Shown here piece after piece: positions 24,899-32,147 of a DNA stretch of 37,888 nucleotides (positions within the stretch are counted from its first letter, which is position 1; the number at the start of each line of letters is the position of its first letter). This DNA is from Thermodesulfobacteriota bacterium (GTDB taxonomy: Bacteria > Desulfobacterota > Desulfobacteria > Desulfobacterales > JAUWMJ01). The notes beneath the pieces were generated by a model. The model ran no database searches, was not told the origin of the DNA, and saw only the letters and a list, made by a program, of their open reading frames with translations. Where the stretch lies: the NCBI GenBank assembly GCA_034189135.1, contig JAXHVO010000074.1, positions 1 to 37,888 on the forward strand. The letters run 5' to 3'. Both the position numbers and the translations under genes were made by a program.

Positions 24899-26488
24899 AT
24901 GAGAAAAAATATTCACATGATTCACAAGGATAAAATACTCAACAGCGGAAATGCCACTATAGCCGGAGCGACCGCCCCGAATCTTGAGATTCCCCGTGAA
25001 TCCTGCCTCATAGATGGCATTCCGGACTCCTGTATGATCGTTATTGTAGGTGCATCGGGTGATCTAACCGCCAGAAAAATTATCCCTGCTCTTTTTAATT
25101 TATACCTGAATAAGGGCTTGCCCGATCCCTTCCATATTGTTGGATGTGCCCGTACAAAGCTGACCCATCATCAATTCAGAGACAAGATGAAAACCGCCAT
25201 GCTGACCTCAGGAAATCTTGATGTAGCAAAATGGGAGGCCTTTGCCCAATTGCTCCACTATCAGGCTCTTGACTACATGGAACCCTCTTCTTTTGTAAAA
25301 TTGGCCGGAACTCTCAGAAAACTGGATAAAAAGCACGGCACCGGAGGAAACAGGGTCTTTTATTTAGCCATTCCCCCGGCTCTTTATAAATCAACCGCAC
25401 AAAAGCTGGGCATGACCGGCCTTTCCGTTGAACACGAAGAGGATAACGGTTGGTCAAGTATCGTGGTGGAAAAACCATTCGGCCGTGACCTGAACACCGC
25501 CATTGATCTGGACCGAACCCTTCATGAGTACTTCCAGGAGCATCAGATCTTCAGGATTGATCACTATTTGGCCAAAGAAACGGTGCAGAATATTTTGATG
25601 TTCCGTTTTGCCAATGCTATTTTCGAGCCGATATGGAACAGAAGGTACATTGATCATGTGAGTATCACCGCGGCCGAAACCTTAGGGGTGGAACACCGGG
25701 CAGGGTATTATGAGCAGGCCGGGGTTTTGAGAGATATGTTTCAGAACCATATGATGCAACTTTTGGCCCTAACGGCCATGGAGCCCCCCTCCCTTTTCCA
25801 GGCGGACCGGGTTCAGGATGAAAAGGTTAAGGTATATCGATCCCTCAGGCCTTTTCCCACCGGCGATCTCCAAAACCACCTGGTTCTTGGTCAGTATGGA
25901 GCTGGATCCATCGGCGGGAAAAGGGTTCCGGCTTACAGAGACGAACAGGGAGTCCGTAGTGATTCCTTGACCCCCACCTTTGCCACCATGGAAATTTTCA
26001 TCGACAATTGGCGCTGGCAGGGTGTTCCATTTTACCTTGCTTCGGGAAAAAGACTGGCTAAAAAGTTAACCGAGATCATTATTCAGTTTAAAGAAGTTCC
26101 CCACTCCTTGTTTCGCCGGACGCTCGGGGAACAGATCATTGCCAATCGCCTGATGTTAGGGATCCACCCGGATGAAGCAATATCACTCACCTTCCAGACC
26201 AAGAATCCCGGGGCCAAGATATGCCTCAGATCCGTAACCATGGATTTTCATTATCATCAGAACTATACCGGTCCCAACCTGGATGCCTACGAAAAAGTGC
26301 TGTTGGACTGCATGATCGGGGATCATATGCTGTTCTGGCGCCAGGATGGTGTGGAGCTTTGCTGGTCCTTTCTCACCCCTATTTTAAAAGAATGCGAAAC
26401 ATGTGAAAATCACGGCGACAACCTGCTTACATACGACTCAGGGACATGGGGGCCAACAGGGACGAGCGATTTGTTTAACCAAAGATAA
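24899..26488 (+). CDS. zwf: Glucose-6-phosphate 1-dehydrogenase
   Basis: The product is 529 residues, slightly longer than most G6PD (about 490) because of an N-terminal extension of about 40 residues. The NADP site is VGASGDLTARKIIPALFNLY. The signature at the substrate site is RIDHYLAKETVQN, where the usual RIDHYLGKE has Ala for Gly. KPFGRDL is also present. It oxidises glucose 6-phosphate and produces NADPH, which could supply the neighbouring FAD disulfide reductase. The start at 24899 has only AGGTAATGG upstream. An internal ATG may be the real start, because the first 40 residues show no G6PD features. Confidence 0.93.
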   Translation: MRKNIHMIHKDKILNSGNATIAGATAPNLEIPRESCLIDGIPDSCMIVIVGASGDLTARKIIPALFNLYLNKGLPDPFHIVGCARTKLTHHQFRDKMKTAMLTSGNLDVAKWEAFAQLLHYQALDYMEPSSFVKLAGTLRKLDKKHGTGGNRVFYLAIPPALYKSTAQKLGMTGLSVEHEEDNGWSSIVVEKPFGRDLNTAIDLDRTLHEYFQEHQIFRIDHYLAKETVQNILMFRFANAIFEPIWNRRYIDHVSITAAETLGVEHRAGYYEQAGVLRDMFQNHMMQLLALTAMEPPSLFQADRVQDEKVKVYRSLRPFPTGDLQNHLVLGQYGAGSIGGKRVPAYRDEQGVRSDSLTPTFATMEIFIDNWRWQGVPFYLASGKRLAKKLTEIIIQFKEVPHSLFRRTLGEQIIANRLMLGIHPDEAISLTFQTKNPGAKICLRSVTMDFHYHQNYTGPNLDAYEKVLLDCMIGDHMLFWRQDGVELCWSFLTPILKECETCENHGDNLLTYDSGTWGPTGTSDLFNQR

Positions 26489-26528
26489 AAATCTGACGAT
26501 TGGACAATACATAAGGAGGTGTTCAGCC

Positions 26529-26861
26529 ATGGAAACTTATTATAAACCGGAAGATCTTCCAAAGTTCGAAGAGATCGGGAAGGAAGCGCAGGATCTGGCC
26601 AAAAAGTTTTTTGATTATTATGGGGCTGTATTTTCTGAAGGGGAACTCACAGAAAGGGAAAAATCACTCATCGCTCTTGCCGTGGCCCACACCATTCAGT
26701 GTCCCTATTGTATTGATGCATACACCCAGGCCTGTCTGGAAAAGGGATCGAATCTAGGCGAAATGACGGAGGCGATCCATGTGGTAACGGCCATAAGGGG
26801 TGGCGCATCTCTGGTACATGGTATTCAGATGCGTAACATAGCCGAAAAACTGTCTTTGTAA
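26529..26861 (+). CDS. AhpD-like / carboxymuconolactone decarboxylase-family protein (arsenosugar-associated type)
   Basis: The product is 110 residues from the ATG behind an excellent AAGGAGGTG; an upstream extension to 26403 overlaps zwf and was rejected. The CMD domain is clear: LIALAVAHTIQCPYCIDAYT carries the C-P-Y-C redox pair, and the following His-rich helix (EAIHVVTAIRGGASLVHG) is usual. The four-residue motif is Cys, not Sec. Small proteins of this type are often encoded next to ArsS-type radical SAM genes, as here, and are annotated as arsenosugar-associated peroxidase-like proteins. It lies 25 nt before the radical SAM gene, likely in one transcript. Confidence 0.87.
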   Translation: METYYKPEDLPKFEEIGKEAQDLAKKFFDYYGAVFSEGELTEREKSLIALAVAHTIQCPYCIDAYTQACLEKGSNLGEMTEAIHVVTAIRGGASLVHGIQMRNIAEKLSL

Positions 26862-26886
26862 CAACACGTATAGGGAAACTGCAAAA

Positions 26887-27900
26887 ATGTATTCCGAACG
26901 ATCACCACACACAACAGAAACGGATGTACAAAAAAGATGTCCAGCCATAGGGCCTTTTCGCCAGACCCTGAGCAGGCATGCTCTCAAATTGGAGCGTAAT
27001 CAAACAACGACCTTACAGGTTAATTTGGGTTTTCTCTGCAATCAGGAGTGCCGTCATTGTCACCTCTCCGCCGGACCAGGCCGTAAAGAGAATATGAATT
27101 CGAAAACCGCGGACCTGATTGTGGATTATGCCAAAAGAAGTTGCTTTGAAATCATAGATATTACGGGAGGTGCCCCTGAACTGAACCACAATCTTGTTTC
27201 CCTCATTAAGAGACTCTCTCCCCTTGCGCCAAGAATCATGGTCCGATCCAACCTCTCTGCCCTTAATGATGGCAGCCGCGACCATCTGTTTGAACTGTTT
27301 AAAAAACATGGTGTGGTGATAGTGGCTTCTTTCCCTTCCCTGAATGAAAGTCAGACTGAATCACAGCGTGGCCGGGGTATCTTCCGTTTGAGTATCGATG
27401 CGTTAAAAAAACTGAACTCCCTTGGGTATGGGAAAAAAGGAACCGACCTGGAACTGAACCTGGTCTCAAACCCTTCGGGAGCGTTTCTCCCTTCATCACA
27501 AACTGAGACCCAAAAGCGATTCCGACAGGTCATGCTGAAAAAGTGGGGGATTACTTTTAATCATCTTTTTACTTTTGCCAATGTCCCCCTGGGTAGATTT
27601 CGCGAGTGGCTTTTGCAATCAGGAAACCTGGATAATTATATCGAAAAACTGGCTTCGCATTTTAATCCGTGTGCCGTTAAAGAGGTCATGTGCCGGACCA
27701 TGCTATCTATTTCATGGGACGGCTATCTTTATGACTGTGATTTTAATTTAGCCCGGCGGCTTTACATGGGAGGGCGGAAGATACACGTTTCCGATATGTC
27801 AGGACCACCGCAACCGGGAAACCCTATTGCTGTCTCGGACCACTGCTATACCTGCACCTCAGGGGCGGGTTTTACATGAGGTGGAGCCATACAGACCTGA
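26887..27900 (+). CDS. arsS: ArsS-type arsenosugar radical SAM selenoprotein (TGA read as Sec)
   Basis: The product is 337 residues including Sec. The radical SAM cluster motif is CNQECRHCHLSAGP near residue 50 (C-x3-C-x2-C). The C-terminus reads HCYTCTSGAGFT, then TGA (27877-27879), then GGAIQT and the real stop at 27898. Cys members of this family (TIGR04167) end HCFGCTAGAGSSCGGA, so the TGA falls exactly at the last conserved Cys. The family is known to include selenocysteine forms. A hairpin with an AGTT loop 21 nt after the TGA fits a bacterial SECIS. The enzyme is expected to use SAM in forming a 5'-deoxyadenosyl-arsenic precursor of arsenosugars. The methyltransferase arsM is not in the window. 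It lies between an AhpD-like gene and pgl. Confidence 0.88.
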
Positions 27901-27910
27901 GTTCAGGCTG
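27892..27910 (+). promoter_or_regulatory. Putative bacterial SECIS element of arsS
   Basis: CAG and CCTG (27892-27894, 27896-27899, with a bulged A) pair with CAGG and CTG (27904-27910). The loop AGTT starts 21 nt after the TGA and has G in its second position. The hairpin spans the true stop codon at 27898-27900. The spacing agrees with the other Sec gene in this window. Confidence 0.65.
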
Positions 27911-27945
27911 GAATCAGGCGTTCAGTGGGTAAAAAGAAGGATACC

Positions 27946-27972
27946 GTGAATATAAAACTTTTTGAGAAATGA
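27946..27972 (+). CDS. Possible 8-codon leader ORF coupled to pgl
   Basis: AGAAGG precedes GTG at 27946, which opens an 8-codon frame (MNIKLFEK) ending TGA. That stop overlaps the pgl start as ATGA. The pgl ATG itself has a weak ribosome-binding site, so translation of this leader could deliver ribosomes to pgl. It could also be chance. Confidence 0.3.
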   Translation: MNIKLFEK

Positions 27973-28706
27973 CCAGCAAACCGATCATCATAATCGAGTC
28001 CGGTGTTACAACCCTGGCACGCAAAGGCGCAGAGATATTTTCCCAGGCCGCCTCAGAAACTGTTGCAAAAAGTGGACGTTTTGCCGTAGCCATATCCGGT
28101 GGCTCTACACCGAGATCCATGCACCGCCTGTTAGGAGAACACCCTTTTAAATCGGCTATCCCCTGGGACAAAACAGATCTTTTCTGGGTAGATGAGCGCT
28201 GTGTTGCAAAAAACCATCCTGACAGCAACTTTGGTGCGGCAAAAAAAGACTTCCTCGCTCGTGTTCCCATCCCCCGGGGACATATTCATCCCCTGCGGGA
28301 TGATCTTTCCCCTGAGGAGGGAGCACGTTGGTATCAGCAAAAGCTGGTAACATTTTTTCAACTAAAAGAGCACGAATTCCCCCTTTTTGATCTGATTTTC
28401 CTGGGAATCGGAACGGATGGACACACGGCCTCTTTATTTCCGGGACAAAGTGCCTTGAATGAAATGAAAAGATGGGTGGTGGCGGTTAAGGGAGGAAAAC
28501 CGGATGTCCGCCGTCTGACCCTGACCTTTCCGGTGATTAACCGGGGAAAGCAAATTGTGTTTATGATTTCCGGGAAGCAAAAAGCCTCAGTGGTGAAATC
28601 AGCATTAACAGGTATTCCATCCGGACTGCCGGCACAACGTGTTCAACCAATAACGGGCAAATTGATATGGCTGTTGGATCGTGAAGCTGCATCTTTGCTT
28701 GAATGA
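27969..28706 (+). CDS. pgl: 6-phosphogluconolactonase
   Basis: The product is 245 residues, the usual length. It hydrolyses 6-phosphogluconolactone to 6-phosphogluconate, the middle step between zwf and gnd. Features are FAVAISGGSTPRSMHRLLGEHP near the N-terminus, DLFWVDERCV with the conserved W-x-DER, and LIFLGIGTDGHTASLFPG, the C-terminal family signature. It completes the oxidative pentose-phosphate trio, but is separated from zwf by the AhpD-like and arsS genes. The last bases overlap the next gene (ATGA), so translation is probably coupled. Confidence 0.93.
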   Translation: MTSKPIIIIESGVTTLARKGAEIFSQAASETVAKSGRFAVAISGGSTPRSMHRLLGEHPFKSAIPWDKTDLFWVDERCVAKNHPDSNFGAAKKDFLARVPIPRGHIHPLRDDLSPEEGARWYQQKLVTFFQLKEHEFPLFDLIFLGIGTDGHTASLFPGQSALNEMKRWVVAVKGGKPDVRRLTLTFPVINRGKQIVFMISGKQKASVVKSALTGIPSGLPAQRVQPITGKLIWLLDREAASLLE

Positions 28707-29479
28707 AAAAGGAGGAAAAGATCTTGACAACAGCCATCAGAAAAAAAAGGCACACTTTTAATTATACTGAAATGATAAAAAACAAAATCACCGGGTTTGG
28801 GGCTGATCTGGTCGGTATTGCCGATATTGAGCCATTGAAAGGGCTCAGAATAGAGCCGCCCGGATTGCTCGATCCTTTTACCAGTGCCGTTTCAATCGCC
28901 GTTAAGCTTCCTGTGGCAGTATTTGAGCAAATTGATGACCGCCCGACACCCATTTACAAATCAGTCTACACCACCGCTAATCTCATTTTAGATGAGATTG
29001 CTTTTCGCACCGCAATGGCCTTGCAAAACGATGGCTTTCATAGCCTCCCCATTGCTGCATCCCAGGTTCTGGATACGGAAAACTGGTATGCGGCCATCAG
29101 CCATAAGGCAGTGGCACGAATGGCCGGGCTGGGGTGGCAGGGCAAAAATCTGCTTCTGATCACCCCTCAATACGGCTCCAGGGTTCGCCTTGCCACTATA
29201 CTCACCCAGGCCCCTTTGGATGTGGATGGTCTTGTTAAAAATCGCTGCGGAGACTGTACCGCATGCTTTGATGCATGCCCGGCTCAGGCCATAAAAGGCG
29301 TAAATACCCAAACCCATTATAACAGCAGGAATGAAGCCATGTATTTTTCCAGATGCGTGGAAAAGGTTACCGGCGAATTCGCCCAAATCCCGGAAGTTGG
29401 CGTACCCATTTGCGGAATTTGTATTAAAGTTTGTCCGTTTGGGCGGAAAATGCATGCCAAAGAAACAAATGAAAGATAG
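28703..29479 (+). CDS. QueG-like double-cluster [4Fe-4S] protein
   Basis: The product is up to 258 residues. The C-terminal part has two ferredoxin motifs: CGDCTACFDACP and, about 60 residues on, CGICIKVCPFGR with an upstream Cys (SRCVEKV). This is the double-cluster arrangement of epoxyqueuosine reductase and reductive-dehalogenase-like proteins. The N-terminal part (GFGADLVGIADIEPL) fits the same superfamily, although it is shorter than QueG (about 350) and no cobalamin motif is evident. A function in tRNA modification is therefore not assumed; it may transfer electrons to a neighbouring pathway enzyme. The ATG at 28703 overlaps pgl, and a TTG at 28724 behind AAGGAGG is an alternative start. 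Confidence 0.8.
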   Translation: MKKEEKILTTAIRKKRHTFNYTEMIKNKITGFGADLVGIADIEPLKGLRIEPPGLLDPFTSAVSIAVKLPVAVFEQIDDRPTPIYKSVYTTANLILDEIAFRTAMALQNDGFHSLPIAASQVLDTENWYAAISHKAVARMAGLGWQGKNLLLITPQYGSRVRLATILTQAPLDVDGLVKNRCGDCTACFDACPAQAIKGVNTQTHYNSRNEAMYFSRCVEKVTGEFAQIPEVGVPICGICIKVCPFGRKMHAKETNER

Positions 29480-29481
29480 AT

Positions 29482-30126
29482 ATGAACAGAAATCAAAGCA
29501 CTTCAACCGATCGGCTGATCATCTTCGGACGCTATCCGGTTCCGGGGCGAAGCAAGACCCGTTTGATTCCCGCCCTGGGCCCGGCGGGGGCTGCTGATCT
29601 TCAGCGTCGGCTTACGGAGGATATCTTGGGAACGGTCAGAAGGTTTGCAAGACCTCGCAAAATCGAAGTGGAGATCTGTTTTGCAGGTGGCAGCAAGCAG
29701 AAAATGAGTCGATGGCTCGGCTCAAAAGAAACCTTGTCTCGACAGGTACCGGGAAACCTTGGCGAGCGCATGCAGTCTGCATTCTTAAATGCATTTCAAA
29801 CAGGTGCAAAACGGGTGGTTCTCCTAGGCACCGATATCCCTCAGCTTAATACGGACCACCTTAAACAGACCTTCAATGCCCTGGCCGAAACTGATGTGGT
29901 GATTGGACCGAGCACCGATGGCGGGTACTGGCTGATTGGGGCAAATCAGCCTGTTGATCTGTTCAAGGGCATTCAATGGAGCACCGATGTGGTATTCAGT
30001 CAAACACTTGCCCTGGCAAAAAAACAGGGGTTAAGGGTGAAAACCCTCAGCCCTCTCCATGATATTGACACGCCGGAAGATCTCAACCAGGTGCTTCCCG
30101 GATGGAAGGAGATAAAAAATGTTTGA
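29482..30126 (+). CDS. TIGR04282/DUF2064 glycosyltransferase (arsenosugar-associated type)
   Basis: The product is 214 residues, a GT-A fold like CofC/MobA nucleotidyl- and glycosyltransferases. The N-terminus (LIIFGRYPVPGRSKTRLIP) carries the G-x-S-K-T-R-L nucleotide-binding turn. VVLLGTDIPQL and VVIGPSTDGGYWLIG follow, and SPLHDIDTPEDL ends the domain. The TIGR04282 family is commonly found beside ArsS-like genes and is annotated as an arsenosugar biosynthesis glycosyltransferase. The acceptor is not known from sequence. It starts 2 nt after the Fe-S protein gene and overlaps the next gene by 8 nt, so it is part of a tight operon. Confidence 0.88.
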   Translation: MNRNQSTSTDRLIIFGRYPVPGRSKTRLIPALGPAGAADLQRRLTEDILGTVRRFARPRKIEVEICFAGGSKQKMSRWLGSKETLSRQVPGNLGERMQSAFLNAFQTGAKRVVLLGTDIPQLNTDHLKQTFNALAETDVVIGPSTDGGYWLIGANQPVDLFKGIQWSTDVVFSQTLALAKKQGLRVKTLSPLHDIDTPEDLNQVLPGWKEIKNV

Positions 30127-30913
30127 CCTAAACGAATCTTTTATAAGGCTGTTGCTCTTTTGGGGAGGACTCCTTTTCTTTTTTTCACTGGAACTTCTGG
30201 TTCCTTATAGGTCCAGCTCGGTATCCAAATTGAAACGCTGGATAAACAATATCTCGTTCACCATATTTAACAGCATCTTGCTGAACCTGATTTTCTCAAC
30301 AGCAATGGTAAGCACGGCAGCGTATGTGCAAACCAATGAATTGGGCATGCTCAATATGATTGAAGGACCCGCTTGGCTCAAGCTCATTGCCACAGTGGTT
30401 TTCATGGATTTCATGTTGTATGTCTGGCATCTTTTGAATCACAAGGTCCCGTTTTTATGGCGGTTTCACCGTGTTCATCACTCCGATTTGAACATGGATG
30501 TCTCCACCGCGACCCGCTTTCATATTGGAGAACTGTCCATATCAGCCGTCATCAGGATCGGTCTCATCTATTTTTTAGGAGCCAGTTACCTGGGAGTATT
30601 GATATATGAAAGCGCAGTGGTGCTGAATGTCCAGTTCCATCACAGCAGCCTGAAGGTTCCCCAACGGCTCGAAGCCATCTGGTTGGTTTTGTTTGTACCG
30701 CCTTCCATGCACCGAATACACCATTCCGTAGTGATTAAGGAAAGGGATACAAACTACGGCGCCATATTTTCCATCTGGGATCGGATACTAGGCACCATGC
30801 TTGTCCATGTAAACCAGAACAGAATACGAATTGGTGTAGGGGCCTATCGCAATCCGGATAAGCTGAATTTCCACCAGTTGTTGGCCATGCCTTTTACCAA
30901 ACCGGTTAAGTGA
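30119..30913 (+). CDS. Sterol desaturase / fatty-acid-hydroxylase superfamily protein
   Basis: The product is 264 residues with about four hydrophobic helices and the histidine boxes of the di-iron superfamily: HLLNH (about residue 104-108), HRVHH (about 117-121), FHHSSLK, and HRIHHS. The His pattern indicates an integral-membrane non-haem di-iron oxygenase acting on lipids. These enzymes require O2, which is unusual beside CODH and other oxygen-sensitive proteins. The gene may serve during oxygen exposure or have another activity. It overlaps the glycosyltransferase gene by 8 nt, so the two are translationally coupled. A lipid acceptor for the neighbouring sugar pathway is a guess only. Confidence 0.85.
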   Translation: MFDLNESFIRLLLFWGGLLFFFSLELLVPYRSSSVSKLKRWINNISFTIFNSILLNLIFSTAMVSTAAYVQTNELGMLNMIEGPAWLKLIATVVFMDFMLYVWHLLNHKVPFLWRFHRVHHSDLNMDVSTATRFHIGELSISAVIRIGLIYFLGASYLGVLIYESAVVLNVQFHHSSLKVPQRLEAIWLVLFVPPSMHRIHHSVVIKERDTNYGAIFSIWDRILGTMLVHVNQNRIRIGVGAYRNPDKLNFHQLLAMPFTKPVK

Positions 30914-30943
30914 AAGGTTATGAGCTCGTAAAAAACTTGAATA

Positions 30944-30958
30944 TGCCGCTTCACGGCA
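30944..30958 (+). terminator. Short hairpin after the sterol-desaturase-like gene
   Basis: TGCCG and CGGCA form a 5-bp stem with a CTTCA loop about 30 nt after the stop codon. No U-run follows, so termination is possible but weakly supported. Confidence 0.35.
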
Positions 30959-31007
30959 CTGTAACAGAAAATTACTTGTTTATCATATCAAGATATTATC
31001 ATTATTT

Positions 31008-31121
31008 GAATATCGAACAAGAAATTTCCATTGATGAAGTGTTGAATCGTTCCAATCTTTCTCTCTTATTAAAATGATAGAATGCCTAACTTCGACATTC
31101 ATCATTCCTTGTTCGATATTC
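31008..31121 (+). repeat. Inverted repeat in the gap before the DUF362 gene
   Basis: GAATATCGAACAAGAAAT (31008-31025) and its inverse at 31104-31121 match at 17 of 18 positions, 78 nt apart. The enclosed sequence has no convincing ORF. It looks like a decayed palindromic element and could fold in RNA. Confidence 0.6.
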
Positions 31122-31206
31122 TTCGGTTCAAAAACATTAGTACAATTCATTTTATTCAAAGTTTATAACTTTTCGTCTATCAACACTGTAGACAAGGGAG
31201 AATACC

Positions 31207-32147
31207 ATGAAATTTGACAAGCCTATTACACGCAGAGAATTAATCGGAAAGCTTTTGCGCTGGTCAGGATATGTGACCTTTGCCGGCGCCGCTCAATGGT
31301 CCTTATACCCGCTGCCCGATGCATGGGGGGCAAATAAAGGGTTTATGATTGAGGGCTTCGGTCAACAGATGGCTTTACCGTGAAAGATTTAACCAGAAAG
31401 GTGTTTGAAGCCGCAGGGGGAATCCAACGCTTTGTCTCACGCCAGGATGTGGTGGCAATCAAACCGAACATATCCTGGGCCCGGCATCCGCAGCTTGCAG
31501 CCACGACCCATCCCGAGGTGCTGACCGCCGTCATCGAGCTGTGTCAGGAAGCCGGTGCCAAGCGAATTCGAATTGTCGATCATACCATCCACGATGCCAG
31601 GCGATGTTTTGCCGTGACCGGTGCGGGAAAGGTGGCTAAGGAAACGGGAGCCGACCTGGTTTACCCAAGATCATCTTTAATGAAAAAGATGAAATTAAAG
31701 GGCAATCGTCTGGATGTGTGGCCGGTGTTCACTCCCCTGGTGGAAGCGGATAAGGTGATCAATCTCCCGGTAGCCAAGCACCACTCCCTCAGCTCCCTCA
31801 CTCTGGGAATGAAAAACTGGATCGGGGGAGTCGGAGGCAGCCGCTGGTCGTTGCACCAGGATATCCATCAGAGCATTGTCGATCTGGCACAGTTTTTTAA
31901 GCCTGAAATTACTCTGATCGATGCCATTCGTATTATGACTCAAAACGGGCCTTCCGGAGGCAGCACCAATGATGTGACGTTTAAAAACACCTTGATTCTG
32001 AGCGATGATCCGGTTGCAGCCGATGCCAGAGCAAGCATGCTTTTCGGCATAAAACCGCAAAGAATCGGATATATTCACCTGGGCCAAAAAGCGGGCTTGG
32101 GCACCTATGATTTAACAAAACTTCAAACCAAAAGGGTGGTCCTATGA
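31207..32147 (+). pseudogene. DUF362 protein with Tat-like leader, frameshifted
   Basis: The N-terminal frame starts at ATG 31207 behind GGGAGA. It encodes a twin-arginine-type leader (TRRELIGKLLRWSGYVTFAG) and stops at TGA 31381-31383. The main DUF362 domain is in another frame, open from just after 31351 and with a possible GTG start at 31380. It reads FVSRQDVVAIKPNISW, VADKVINLPVAKHH-like segments and LSDDPVAADARASMLFGI to TGA 32147. A one-base deletion or sequencing error between about 31352 and 31380 would explain it; no slippery heptamer is visible. Reading the 31381 TGA as Sec does not help, because TAA follows two codons later. The 3' end overlaps the next gene (ATGA), so the two were co-translated. 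DUF362 proteins often pair with Fe-S proteins. Confidence 0.75.

Noticed and set aside
26403-26528. N-terminal extension of the AhpD-like protein
   Set aside because: It overlaps zwf in another frame and the internal ATG at 26529 has an excellent Shine-Dalgarno sequence.
26695-26720. Selenocysteine in the AhpD-like CPYC motif
   Set aside because: Both codons are TGT, so the motif is ordinary cysteine.
31381-31383. TGA in the DUF362 leader as another selenocysteine codon
   Set aside because: Reading through gives only two codons before TAA, and the DUF362 domain continues in a different frame, so a frameshift explains it.
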